This document shows positions 1 to 6,472 of a DNA stretch of 15,270 nt, piece by piece. A program made the position numbers and the translations under genes. The first letter of the stretch is position 1, and each line of letters opens with the position of its first letter. The stretch comes from an uncultured Aquincola sp. (lineage in GTDB: Bacteria > Pseudomonadota > Gammaproteobacteria > Burkholderiales > Burkholderiaceae): assembly GCA_937883885.1 (NCBI GenBank), contig CAKZXL010000246.1, positions 1 through 15,270 of the forward strand, written 5' to 3'. A model generated the notes under the pieces. It was not told where the DNA came from. It saw only the letters and a list, made by a program, of their open reading frames with translations, and searched no databases.

Positions 1-1184
1 GCAAAGCCGCGGCCCTGTTCGCCGGCGCGGGCGGCTTCCACCGCCGCATTGAGCGCCAGGATGTTGGTCTGGAAGGCGATGCCGTCGATCACGCCGATGA
101 TGTCGGCGATCTTGCGCGAGCTGGCGCTGATGGCCTGCATGGTGTCCACCACCTGGCCCACCACCGTGCCACCGCGCTGGGCCACGTCAGAGGCATTGCC
201 GGCCAGGCCGTTGGCCTGCGTCGCGGCCTGCGCGCTTTGCGCCACCGTGCCGGTGAGCTGCTCCATCGCGCTGGCGGTTTCCTGCAGGTTGCTGGCGGTC
301 TGTTCGGTGCGCTGGCTCAGGTCGGCATTACCGGTGGCCACCTCGCGGCTGGCTGTGGCGATGGAGTCGCTGGCGATCTGCACCTCGCGCACCAGCTGCG
401 ACAGCATGCCCTGCATCGCGTGCAGCTCGCCCACCAGGCCGGTGACTTCGTCGCGGCCTTGCGGGGCGTCGGGCTCGGGCGTCAGGTCGCCGGCGGCCAC
501 GCGGCGCGCCAGGCGGGCAGCATGGTTCAGCGGATGCAGGATGGAGCCGGTGAGCGCCCAGCCCAGCGCGGCCGAGGCCACCATGCCGGCCAGCACACCG
601 GCCAGCAGCAGGCCCTGGCCTTCGCGGGCCGAGCGCTGCGCATCGGCGCGCTGCTGTTCCACCAGCTGGGCTTCATGCCTGGCCAGCGCATCCACGGCCG
701 ACACATAGGCGGCAGCGGCCGGGCGCAGCTGCGATTCCAGTTCGGCGGCGGGCACTTTTTCGCCGGCCGCATCGCGCTTGACCATCGCGGTGCGCAGGTC
801 GCGGAAGCGGTCGCCGGCGGCGTCCAGCGCCTTCATCAGGCGGCCGGATTCTTCGTCGTCGATCAGCGATTCCAGCCGCTTGCGCAGCTCGGCCGAGCGC
901 TTGGAAGTGCGCTTGCGGTCGGCGTCCACGCGGGTGGCCAGGTCCTTGTCGTCGCTGGCCAGCAGCACTTCGGCGCGGAAGGCGCTGATCTCGACGATGC
1001 CGTGCAGTTCACGTGCCAGCACCGCACGTTCGGCGGCGGGGCCGCCCAGCTGCTGGGCCACGTCGCCCAGCGTCTGCAGGCGCCATATGCCCACGCCGGA
1101 GGCGATGGTCATCAACAAGGCGACGGCGGCCAGGCACAGCGTGAGGCGGGAACGCAGCTTGAGCTGCAACAAAAGGGATGTCAT
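1..1184 (-). CDS. Methyl-accepting chemotaxis protein, C-terminus beyond the left edge
   Basis: Transmembrane chemoreceptor that would signal through CheW/CheA to the flagellar motor. The minus-strand frame from ATG 1184 stays open to base 1, giving 394 residues with no stop, so the gene continues left of the window. Layout: short cytoplasmic N-terminus; membrane helix at about 13-33; helical periplasmic sensor region at about 36-188; second membrane helix at about 191-214; HAMP linker at about 215-265; then the methyl-accepting coiled coil. The highly conserved hairpin tip is visible at the edge ([20 protein letters not shown] begins near residue 368). The segment [20 protein letters not shown] is typical of beta-proteobacterial receptors. 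No ligand can be named, because the sensor region is divergent. The Shine-Dalgarno is poor; a hairpin sits 4 bases before the ATG and a sigma-28-like promoter about 30 bases further upstream. The family call is firm; the missing part should hold the rest of the signalling domain and methylation sites. Confidence 0.95.
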   Translation of the reverse strand, partial: MTSLLLQLKLRSRLTLCLAAVALLMTIASGVGIWRLQTLGDVAQQLGGPAAERAVLARELHGIVEISAFRAEVLLASDDKDLATRVDADRKRTSKRSAELRKRLESLIDDEESGRLMKALDAAGDRFRDLRTAMVKRDAAGEKVPAAELESQLRPAAAAYVSAVDALARHEAQLVEQQRADAQRSAREGQGLLLAGVLAGMVASAALGWALTGSILHPLNHAARLARRVAAGDLTPEPDAPQGRDEVTGLVGELHAMQGMLSQLVREVQIASDSIATASREVATGNADLSQRTEQTASNLQETASAMEQLTGTVAQSAQAATQANGLAGNASDVAQRGGTVVGQVVDTMQAISASSRKIADIIGVIDGIAFQTNILALNAAVEAARAGEQGRGF

Positions 1185-1188
1185 GACC

Positions 1189-1212
1189 GAGGCGTCACTG
1201 CTACAACGCCTC
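1189..1212 (-). promoter_or_regulatory. Inverted repeat directly before the chemoreceptor start
   Basis: The arms gaggcgt (1189-1195) and acgcctc (1206-1212) are perfect 7-bp complements around a 10-base loop. In the mRNA the hairpin would end 4 bases before the ATG at 1184, covering the place where a Shine-Dalgarno sequence would sit. It has no T-run after it, so it is not a normal intrinsic terminator. It could limit ribosome access, stabilise the 5' end, or be chance in GC-rich DNA. Confidence 0.4.
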
Positions 1213-1214
1213 GT

Positions 1215-1242
1215 TTATCGAACCAGCGGGCTTGTTACTTGA
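1215..1242 (-). promoter_or_regulatory. Candidate sigma-28 (FliA) promoter for the chemoreceptor gene
   Basis: On the minus strand TCAAGTAA (1242-1235), a 12-base spacer and TTCGATAA (1222-1215) resemble the enterobacterial FliA consensus TAAAGTTT-N11-GCCGATAA, with 6 of 8 matches in each box and one extra spacer base. Chemoreceptor genes are classic FliA targets. The -35 box overlaps the stop codon of the upstream hydrolase gene (TAA at 1237-1235). The predicted start of transcription would fall at or inside the hairpin at 1189-1212. Judged by eye only. Confidence 0.45.
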
Positions 1243-2047
1243 GCGCCAGGTGTTCGCGCAGCGCCGCGATGGTGAGCCGGGGATGGCTGAGCGGCGGGCA
1301 GTGGCCCTGCCCTTCCAGCATCACCAGGCGGCTGTCGGGCAGCTGCGCGTGCAGGTAATGCGCCACCGAAGCCGGCACCACCCGATCGCCCTCGATGTGC
1401 AGCACCAGCGCCGGCGCACGCACCAGCGGCAGCTGTGCGCGCAGATCGGCGTAGAAGGCCAGGCGGCCGAAGCGGTCGGCCACCCGCGCGTCCAGCGTGC
1501 GCAGGGCCGCCTCGAACTCACGCGCCAGGGCTTGCGGCCCGCTTTCGCCGGCCGCCATCGGCGCCAGCATGCGGGCCCAGCCGGCATAGTCGGCATGCAT
1601 CAGGTCGAACATCGCGGCCAGATCGGCCGGCTGGTAGCCGCCGGTGTAGCCCGGTGCATCGTCCAGAAAGCGCGGCGAGCTGCACATCAGCACCAGGCGC
1701 CGGGCCAGCTGCGGACGGGCCAGGCTGGCCAGCACCGCGACCATGCCGCCGATGGAGTGGCCCACCAGCGTCACCTCGCGCAGCGACAGCGCTTCGATGA
1801 TGTGCACCAGGTCGTCGGCATAGGCCTGCAGCGTGTGGTGGCCGGGTTCCCAGTCGCTCAAGGCGGTGCCGCCGAAGCCCGCCTGGTCGAACAGCACCAG
1901 CCGGTGCGTGGCTTCGAAGGCGGGGGCCACCAGGCGCCACATGCGTTGGTCGGTGCCAAAGCCGTGCACGAACACGATGGCGGCTTCGCCTTGTCCGCTG
2001 AGGCGGATCTGGTGGCGGCGCATCAAGGCCTGGAGGTCGGCGGTCAT
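1235..2047 (-). CDS. RsbQ-like alpha/beta hydrolase
   Basis: Soluble 270-residue alpha/beta-fold hydrolase closely resembling Bacillus RsbQ, the partner of the PAS phosphatase RsbP in energy-stress signalling, and hence the D14/KAI2 receptor superfamily of plants. Matching features are the VHGFGTDQRMW block (27-37), where RsbQ has a GFGCDQ block, the nucleophile elbow GHSIGG with Ser98, Asp221 in EGDRVVP, and His249 in GQGHCPPLSHP. Each catalytic residue is offset by only two from RsbQ (Ser96, Asp219, His247). The chosen ATG at 2047 gives the family length; a longer reading from 2173 would add 42 residues with no homology-like character. The Shine-Dalgarno is weak. No PAS-PP2C phosphatase is present in the window, so the Bacillus role cannot be assumed. 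In proteobacteria such proteins are usually annotated only as hydrolases. The fold and family are secure; the substrate or partner is unknown. Confidence 0.88.
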   Translation of the reverse strand: MTADLQALMRRHQIRLSGQGEAAIVFVHGFGTDQRMWRLVAPAFEATHRLVLFDQAGFGGTALSDWEPGHHTLQAYADDLVHIIEALSLREVTLVGHSIGGMVAVLASLARPQLARRLVLMCSSPRFLDDAPGYTGGYQPADLAAMFDLMHADYAGWARMLAPMAAGESGPQALAREFEAALRTLDARVADRFGRLAFYADLRAQLPLVRAPALVLHIEGDRVVPASVAHYLHAQLPDSRLVMLEGQGHCPPLSHPRLTIAALREHLALK

Positions 2048-2212
2048 GGGGTACACCACAGCATGGAGCGGGCTTATAACCGCCGCCCCGGAGCAGCCGC
2101 ACCACGTGGTGCCCCCAAGCGTGAAGGCCTGCGCACGGCGGGCAGGCACACCGATGCGGGCGCTGACGGGCATGTTGGTTGCTGACGAGCGTGATCACTT
2201 CTGGAGCTGCTG
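2048..2212. promoter_or_regulatory. Divergent intergenic region between the RsbQ-like gene and doxX
   Basis: A 165-bp control region for two divergent genes. A TTATAA motif (2074-2079) could act as a minus-strand -10 box about 27 bases before the hydrolase ATG, with no recognisable -35 box 17 bp further. A 14-bp palindrome lies where that -35 box would be. No convincing plus-strand sigma-70 promoter was found. An 8-bp palindrome, gtgatcac, sits at 2191-2198, just before the Shine-Dalgarno of the plus-strand gene. Confidence 0.4.
2099..2112. promoter_or_regulatory. Perfect 14-bp palindrome, candidate operator
   Basis: The sequence gcaccacgtggtgc reads identically on both strands. It lies in the only divergent gap on the left side, about 52 bp upstream of the RsbQ-like start and 101 bp upstream of the DoxX start. 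It covers the -35 position expected from the TTATAA motif at 2074-2079. A dimeric regulator could bind here and control one or both genes. The regulator is unknown and not encoded in the window. Confidence 0.45.
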
Positions 2213-2647
2213 ATGGCCGACATTCCTCGTGCACCCCTGACCACCTCTTCCCACGACGACACCGGCAAGCTGGTGCTGCGGCTGGCGCTGGGCGTGCTCA
2301 TCCTGCTGCACGGCATCTCCAAGCTGATGAACGGCATCGGCGGCATCACCGGCATGGTGGAAAAGGCCGGCCTGCCGCCGGTGGTGGCTTATGGCGTGTA
2401 CATCGGCGAAGTGGTGGCACCGCTGCTCATCATCCTGGGCCTGTTCACCCGGCCGGCAGCGTTGATCGTGGCCTTCAACATGGTGGTGGCCATTGCGCTG
2501 GCGCACAAGGCGCAGCTGTTCTCACTCAACAACCAGGGTGGCTGGGCGCTGGAGCTGCAGGGCATGTACCTGTTCGGCGCACTGGCCGTGGCCCTGCTGG
2601 GCGCGGGCCGCCACAGCGTGGGCGGCATCGCCGGCCGCTACAACTGA
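2213..2647 (+). CDS. DoxX family membrane protein
   Basis: Small integral inner-membrane protein of 144 residues, the usual size for DoxX/DoxD-like proteins. After a hydrophilic N-terminus it has four hydrophobic helices at about 19-37, 57-77, 80-96 and 115-133. The LHGISKL segment in helix one and the G-L-F-TRPAAL stretch before helix three are typical of the family. Members are linked to thiosulfate:quinone oxidoreductase subunits in archaea, and in bacteria to redox or thiol stress complexes, but most are uncharacterised. The start is well supported: GGAG at 2203-2206 lies 6 bases before ATG 2213. The stop is 11 bases before the next ATG, so this gene and the anchored hydrolase downstream are almost certainly co-transcribed. 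The biochemical role in this organism is unknown. Confidence 0.88.
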   Translation: MADIPRAPLTTSSHDDTGKLVLRLALGVLILLHGISKLMNGIGGITGMVEKAGLPPVVAYGVYIGEVVAPLLIILGLFTRPAALIVAFNMVVAIALAHKAQLFSLNNQGGWALELQGMYLFGALAVALLGAGRHSVGGIAGRYN

Positions 2648-2658
2648 AAAAGGGCGTC

Positions 2659-3705
2659 ATGAGCTTTCATCCTTACCTTCCCAAGCGGCCGGCGGTGCGC
2701 CGCAAGCTCAAGGCCGCGCTGCAGCCGATCGAACGCCAGGCGCGTGAGCTGGTGCAGCGCCGACCGACCGGCGTCTCGGGCCGCACGCTGGTGGCCAGCG
2801 CGGTGGGCCTGGTGGCCGGCGCCCTGGCCGTGTGGGTGGCCAGTAAGGCCCGTCAGGCCGAGCGCGACCACCCGCCCACCGGCCGCTTCATCGAGCTGGA
2901 AGGCGTGCGCCTGCACTACACCGAGCGTGGCGAAGGCCCGCCGGTGGTGCTGATCCACGGCAACGTCGTCACCTCGGCCGACTTCCAGGCCAGCGGCCTG
3001 GTGGATGCCTTGTCGGCCCACCACCGGGTGATCGCGTTCGACCGCCCGGGCTTCGGGCACAGCACCCGCCCGCGCAACCGGCTGTGGACCCCCAGCGCAC
3101 AGGCCTACCTGCTGTACCGCGCGCTGCAGCAGCTGGGCATCGACAAGCCGGTGGTGGTGGGCCATTCGATGGGCACGCTGGTGGCGTTGGCCCTGGCGCT
3201 GGACCACCCGGGCGCGGTGCAGCGGCTGGTGCTGCTGTCGGGCTACCACTACCCGGCGCTGCGGGTGGATGCCTTGCTGACGGCGCCGGCAGCGCTGCCC
3301 GTCATCGGCGACGTGATGCGCTACACCGTGACGGCCGCGGGCAGCCGGGCGCTGATGAACCCGGCGCTCCAGGCCATGTTCAAGCCCGAGGCCGTGCCGC
3401 CCGACTTCCTGCCCACGCTGCACAAGGAAATCCTGGTGCGGCCGGTGCAGCTGCGCGCCAATGCCGAAGACGCGGCCTTCATGATGTCGGCCGCCCGCTC
3501 ATTGAGCGAACGCTACCCCGAGCTGGAGATGCCGGTGGCCATCCTGGCCGGGCTGGACGATGCCATCGTCGATGCGGCCGCGCACTCGGAGCGCTTGCAC
3601 CAGGCGGTACCGCAAAGCCGTTACACCGCAGTGCGCGGCGTGGGCCACATGGTGCACCACGGCGCGCTGGCCGAGGTGGTCGCCGCCATCCACGGCGACG
3701 ACTGA
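2659..3705 (+). CDS. Membrane-anchored alpha/beta hydrolase
   Basis: 348-residue alpha/beta-fold hydrolase with a basic N-terminal segment (1-40, many Arg/Lys), one hydrophobic helix at about 41-62 (GRTLVASAVGLVAGALAVWV), and a catalytic domain from about 75 to the end. The oxyanion region reads VVLIHGNVVTSADF. Ser170 is the nucleophile in GHSMG, Asp300 or Asp301 in GLDDAIVD is the acid, and His330 in GVGHMVHH completes the triad. The helix suggests a single-pass inner-membrane anchor; topology by the positive-inside rule would put the catalytic domain in the periplasm, but this is inference. The frame is open upstream to 2179, but ATG 2659 has an AAGGG Shine-Dalgarno 5-9 bases before it, and the upstream extension overlaps doxX out of frame. 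It sits 11 bp after doxX in the same operon. Substrate not predictable; esterase, haloalkane dehalogenase-like and epoxide hydrolase-like roles are all possible. Confidence 0.88.
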   Translation: MSFHPYLPKRPAVRRKLKAALQPIERQARELVQRRPTGVSGRTLVASAVGLVAGALAVWVASKARQAERDHPPTGRFIELEGVRLHYTERGEGPPVVLIHGNVVTSADFQASGLVDALSAHHRVIAFDRPGFGHSTRPRNRLWTPSAQAYLLYRALQQLGIDKPVVVGHSMGTLVALALALDHPGAVQRLVLLSGYHYPALRVDALLTAPAALPVIGDVMRYTVTAAGSRALMNPALQAMFKPEAVPPDFLPTLHKEILVRPVQLRANAEDAAFMMSAARSLSERYPELEMPVAILAGLDDAIVDAAAHSERLHQAVPQSRYTAVRGVGHMVHHGALAEVVAAIHGDD

Positions 3706-3709
3706 CCTG

Positions 3710-4447
3710 TCACACGGCCGGCCGCCCCAGCCGGTCGGCCAGGGCCTGCAGCACCTGGGGGTTCCAGGCCATGCCCATGTGGCTGCCTTCCACCTCCACG
3801 TCTTCGGTGCGGCGGCTGCCGCGCGGGTGGCGGCAGGTCTGCCAGGCCACCACGCCGTCGCTGCGGCTGTAGATGGAGGTGCTGGGCACCGGCAGCGGCC
3901 GCCGCAGGCGCGCGGCCCAGCGCTTGTCCAGCGCCGGCCCGCCGCAACCCAGCCAGCGCAGCAGCCAGCCGGCGTTGCTGTGGTCCTGGTCGGCATTGAA
4001 CGGCGTGCCGATGGTGATGACCTGCCGCACCTGGCCCGGCAGCCGCCGCGCCAGCTCACGGGCATAGATGCCGCCCAGGCTCCAGCCCACCAGCGTGGCG
4101 GGCTGCGCATGGGCTGCCAGCAAGGCCTGCACGTCGGTGGCCAGGCATTGCAGCCATTGGTCGGGGTCGCCGGTCACGCCGGTGTTGCAGCCGCGACCCC
4201 AGTCGAAGGCGGTGTAGCCCAGCCGCCGGCAATGCTCACGCAAGGGGCCGACCGCGGCGCCGTCGGCGCCCAGGCCGGGGAAGATGAGCACCGGGTGGCC
4301 GTCGCCCGGGGCCGGCGGCGGCGCGGTGGCCTGCAGGCAGGCACTCATCTGGTGGGACAACAGCTCGAAGCTGGCACGCAGGCCTTCCAGGCCGAACAGG
4401 GAGAGCGAGGGACGGGCAACCAGGGCAGCTTCGATCACGTTGAACAT
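3710..4447 (-). CDS. Lipase/esterase-like alpha/beta hydrolase
   Basis: 245-residue alpha/beta hydrolase of the lipase/PGAP1-like type often annotated as an esterase or triacylglycerol lipase-like protein in Burkholderiales. Visible motifs are PVLIFPGLGADG (oxyanion region, about 52-63), the elbow GWSLGG with Ser123, Asp197 in YSRSDGVV, and His223 in EGSHMGMAWNP. The form S-D-G-x-V-x-W followed by a Cys and a G-S-H-x-G motif is characteristic of this subgroup. No clear signal peptide or membrane helix, so it is probably cytosolic. It is convergent with the anchored hydrolase: only 4 bp separate the two stop codons and no terminator fits between them, so transcripts should overlap. The Shine-Dalgarno before ATG 4447 is poor. 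Its physiological substrate is unknown. Confidence 0.87.
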   Translation of the reverse strand: MFNVIEAALVARPSLSLFGLEGLRASFELLSHQMSACLQATAPPPAPGDGHPVLIFPGLGADGAAVGPLREHCRRLGYTAFDWGRGCNTGVTGDPDQWLQCLATDVQALLAAHAQPATLVGWSLGGIYARELARRLPGQVRQVITIGTPFNADQDHSNAGWLLRWLGCGGPALDKRWAARLRRPLPVPSTSIYSRSDGVVAWQTCRHPRGSRRTEDVEVEGSHMGMAWNPQVLQALADRLGRPAV

Positions 4448-4611
4448 CCGCGGGAATCAGGACGGCCCGAGCTTGCGCGCGGCACCGGCGGGCAACCAGG
4501 GGCCGGCCCCCCGCCGTGCTGTAGGACCGCAGGCCATGGGGCCGACCCGCAGGTGCCCGGGTATGCGGGTTGCCGCGTCCAGGTCATTGCCACTACCCCG
4601 AAAGGATTGCC
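4448..4611. other. Divergent intergenic region with inverted repeats
   Basis: 164 bp between the lipase-like gene (minus) and the stress-domain gene (plus). Arms acccgca (4545-4551) and tgcgggt (4564-4570) form a perfect 7-12-7 inverted repeat ending 41 bases before the plus-strand ATG. A 12-bp palindrome of G and C only lies at 4499-4510, which is weak evidence at this base composition. I found no sigma-70 promoter of normal spacing on either strand. Confidence 0.35.
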
Positions 4612-5070
4612 ATGACCCGCACCGTGATCGGCGTGTTCGACCGGCCCGAAGGCGTGGACCGTGCCGAACATGCACTGCAGGCCGCGGGCTTCGACGGCCG
4701 CCAGATCCATGTCACCGGCCGCCCGGGTGGCAGCACCGTGGGCGCCACGCCCCATGAAGAGGGCGTGCTGAGCAGCGTGCGCAGCTTCTTGGCCGACCTG
4801 TTCAGCCAGCCCGGCAGCGAGCCCGAGACCTCGCGTTACGCAGAGGCCATGCGCCTGGGCTGGACGCTGGTGAAGGTGGAAGCCACGCCCGAGCAGACCG
4901 ACGCTGCCAAGCTGGCGCTGCAGCAGGCCGGTGCGGTGGACATCGAGGCCAAGGCCGACGAGTGGCGCGCCAATGGCTGGAGCGAAGGCCTGGCCACGCC
5001 GCGTGCCGGCCATGCCGCGCCCACCGGCGACTCGCCGGCCGCACACGACCCCGACCTCAAGGCGCGCTGA
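4612..5070 (+). CDS. YflT/general stress protein 17M-like domain protein
   Basis: 152-residue soluble protein. The N-terminus (MTRTVIGVFDRPEGVDRAEH) and the predicted alternation of strands and helices match the general stress protein 17M-like/YflT domain: a beta strand, a helix carrying the aligned E-A-L-x-x-A-G-F pattern, then the second strand QIHVTG. A second half with TLVKVEATPEQ and ALQQAGAVDIEA repeats a similar strand-helix-strand pattern, followed by an Ala/Pro-rich tail. In Bacillus the family belongs to the SigB general stress regulon; its molecular role is not known. ATG 4612 is preferred over an upstream in-frame ATG at 4570 because GAAAGGA lies 8 bases before it. The 3' end overlaps the stop of the convergent efflux lipoprotein gene by 14 bp. 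Family assignment is moderate, made from pattern only. Confidence 0.7.
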   Translation: MTRTVIGVFDRPEGVDRAEHALQAAGFDGRQIHVTGRPGGSTVGATPHEEGVLSSVRSFLADLFSQPGSEPETSRYAEAMRLGWTLVKVEATPEQTDAAKLALQQAGAVDIEAKADEWRANGWSEGLATPRAGHAAPTGDSPAAHDPDLKAR

Positions 5071-6472
5071 CCGCCGAATCCGGCGGCGCCTGCCAGCCGC
5101 CGCCCAGCGCCCGGTACAGGTCCACATGGGCCTGCAACTGGGCGGCGCGCAGCTGCAGCAGGCTTTGCTGCGCGGCGTACTGGGTGCGCTGCGCATCCAG
5201 CTCTTCCAGGTACGAGGCATAGCCGTTGCGCTGGCGGTTGCGGGCAATGCGCAGCACCTCGCCGGCCACCTCGGCCCGGCCCTGCGCCTGCTCGGCCTGC
5301 GCGCCCAGGGCGTCCACCGCCACCAGCGCGTTTTCCACTTCGCCGAAGGCATTGCGCACCGTCTGCTCGTAGCCGAACACGGCCTGGTCGCGCAGTGCCG
5401 CGGCCACCTCGGTGCCGGCGCGCAGCCGGCCGCCTTGCAGCACCGGCGCCAGGATGCTGCCGCCCAGGCTCCACAGCCGGGCCGGTGCGTCCAGCAACTG
5501 GTGCAGCGTGTTGCCCTGCAGGCTGGCCGAGAGGTTGAGCTGCACCGTGGGCAGCAGCAGGTCGCGCGAGGCGGCCAGGCTGGCATCGGCCGCGGCCACG
5601 CGCTGCTCGGCCTGGCGGATGTCGGGCCGGCGGCGCAGCAGCGTGGAGGGCAGGCCCGGGTCCACCGCCGGGGCCGAGAGCGAGGCCAGCGGCAGCCCGC
5701 GGTCCAGCGGGCCGGGGTTGCGGCCCAGCAGCAGGGCCAACGCATTTTCCTGCTGCGCGATGCTGCGTTGCAGGGCCGGCACCGCGGCCGCGGCGGCGCG
5801 CCATTCCGACTCGGCCTGCACCCATTCCAGTCGCGAGCTGTAGCCCGTCTCGAACAGGTGGCGGGCGCGCTGCAGCGATTCTTCGCGTGAGCGCAGCGTG
5901 GCCTGCGCCAGTTCCAGCTGCGCGTCCAGCCCACGCAGGTTCAGGTAGCCGTTGGCGGTGGTGGCGGCCACCGACAAGGCCGCCGCATCGGCCGCCGCCT
6001 GCTGGGTCTGCAGGTCGGCCGCGGCGGCTTCGCCCAGGCGGTCGATCCGGCCCCACAGGTCCAGCTCGTAGCTGGCCTGCGCGCCCAGCTGCAGCACCGT
6101 GGTCTCGGCGAAGGCGCCGGTGGCGGTGCGCGTGCGGGTGCGCGCGGGCGAGAAGCTGGCGCTCAAGGCCGGCCATTGCGCGGCCTCGGCCACGGTCAGC
6201 CGCGCCTGGTATTCGGCAATGCGCGAGCGGGCCACACGCAGGTCGGTGTTGGCGGCCAGCGCGGACTGCACCAGTGCGTCGAGCGTGGGGTCGCCGAAGC
6301 CTTGCCACCAGCCGGGCTGCACGGCGGCGGCCGTGGTGGTGTCGCTGCCGCTGGCCGCGCCCCGCCAGCCTGCGGGCGTTTGCAGGCTGCTGGCCGGTGG
6401 CGGCTGCTGCGGCAGGGCGCAGCCGGCCAGCAGCGCCACGGTGGCCAGGGCAGCGGGCAGCGTGCGCTTCAT
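5057..6472 (-). CDS. NodT-family outer-membrane efflux lipoprotein
   Basis: 471-residue outer-membrane channel of the OprM/NodT type, the exit duct of a tripartite efflux pump. It begins with a lipoprotein signal (MKRTLPAALATVALLAGC) whose lipobox LLAGC puts the lipidated residue at Cys18. Two repeated OEP domains follow; the first contains the conserved PGWWQGFGDPTLDALV and SYELDLWGRID segments, the second begins near LLRRRPDIRQAEQ, all hallmarks of the family. Length is normal. Its ATG shares bases with the stop of the adaptor gene (ATGA at 6472-6469), so the two are translationally coupled. An in-frame reading continues upstream as far as the adaptor start only because of the adaptor frameshift; the signal peptide fixes the true start at 6472. 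The substrate of the pump cannot be read from the sequence. Confidence 0.94.
   Translation of the reverse strand: MKRTLPAALATVALLAGCALPQQPPPASSLQTPAGWRGAASGSDTTTAAAVQPGWWQGFGDPTLDALVQSALAANTDLRVARSRIAEYQARLTVAEAAQWPALSASFSPARTRTRTATGAFAETTVLQLGAQASYELDLWGRIDRLGEAAAADLQTQQAAADAAALSVAATTANGYLNLRGLDAQLELAQATLRSREESLQRARHLFETGYSSRLEWVQAESEWRAAAAAVPALQRSIAQQENALALLLGRNPGPLDRGLPLASLSAPAVDPGLPSTLLRRRPDIRQAEQRVAAADASLAASRDLLLPTVQLNLSASLQGNTLHQLLDAPARLWSLGGSILAPVLQGGRLRAGTEVAAALRDQAVFGYEQTVRNAFGEVENALVAVDALGAQAEQAQGRAEVAGEVLRIARNRQRNGYASYLEELDAQRTQYAAQQSLLQLRAAQLQAHVDLYRALGGGWQAPPDSAVSAP

Noticed and set aside
237..1358. Long plus-strand open frame opposite the chemoreceptor gene
   Set aside because: Its Gly/His/Gln/Arg-rich translation has no family features and mirrors the coding bias of the real minus-strand gene.
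2179..2658. In-frame upstream extension of the anchored hydrolase
   Set aside because: It lies over doxX out of frame and reads as Arg/His/Gly-rich nonsense; ATG 2659 has a good Shine-Dalgarno.
3706..3709. Terminator between the convergent hydrolase genes
   Set aside because: Only four bases separate the stops and no stem with a T-run is present on either side.
4499..4510. 12-bp palindrome ggggccggcccc
   Set aside because: Only G and C in a GC-rich gap; likely chance and not tied to a promoter.
4435..5934. 499-residue minus-strand frame
   Set aside because: It covers the real stress-domain gene and the lipoprotein gene in another frame and has Arg/Trp/Cys-rich composition typical of shadows in GC-rich DNA.
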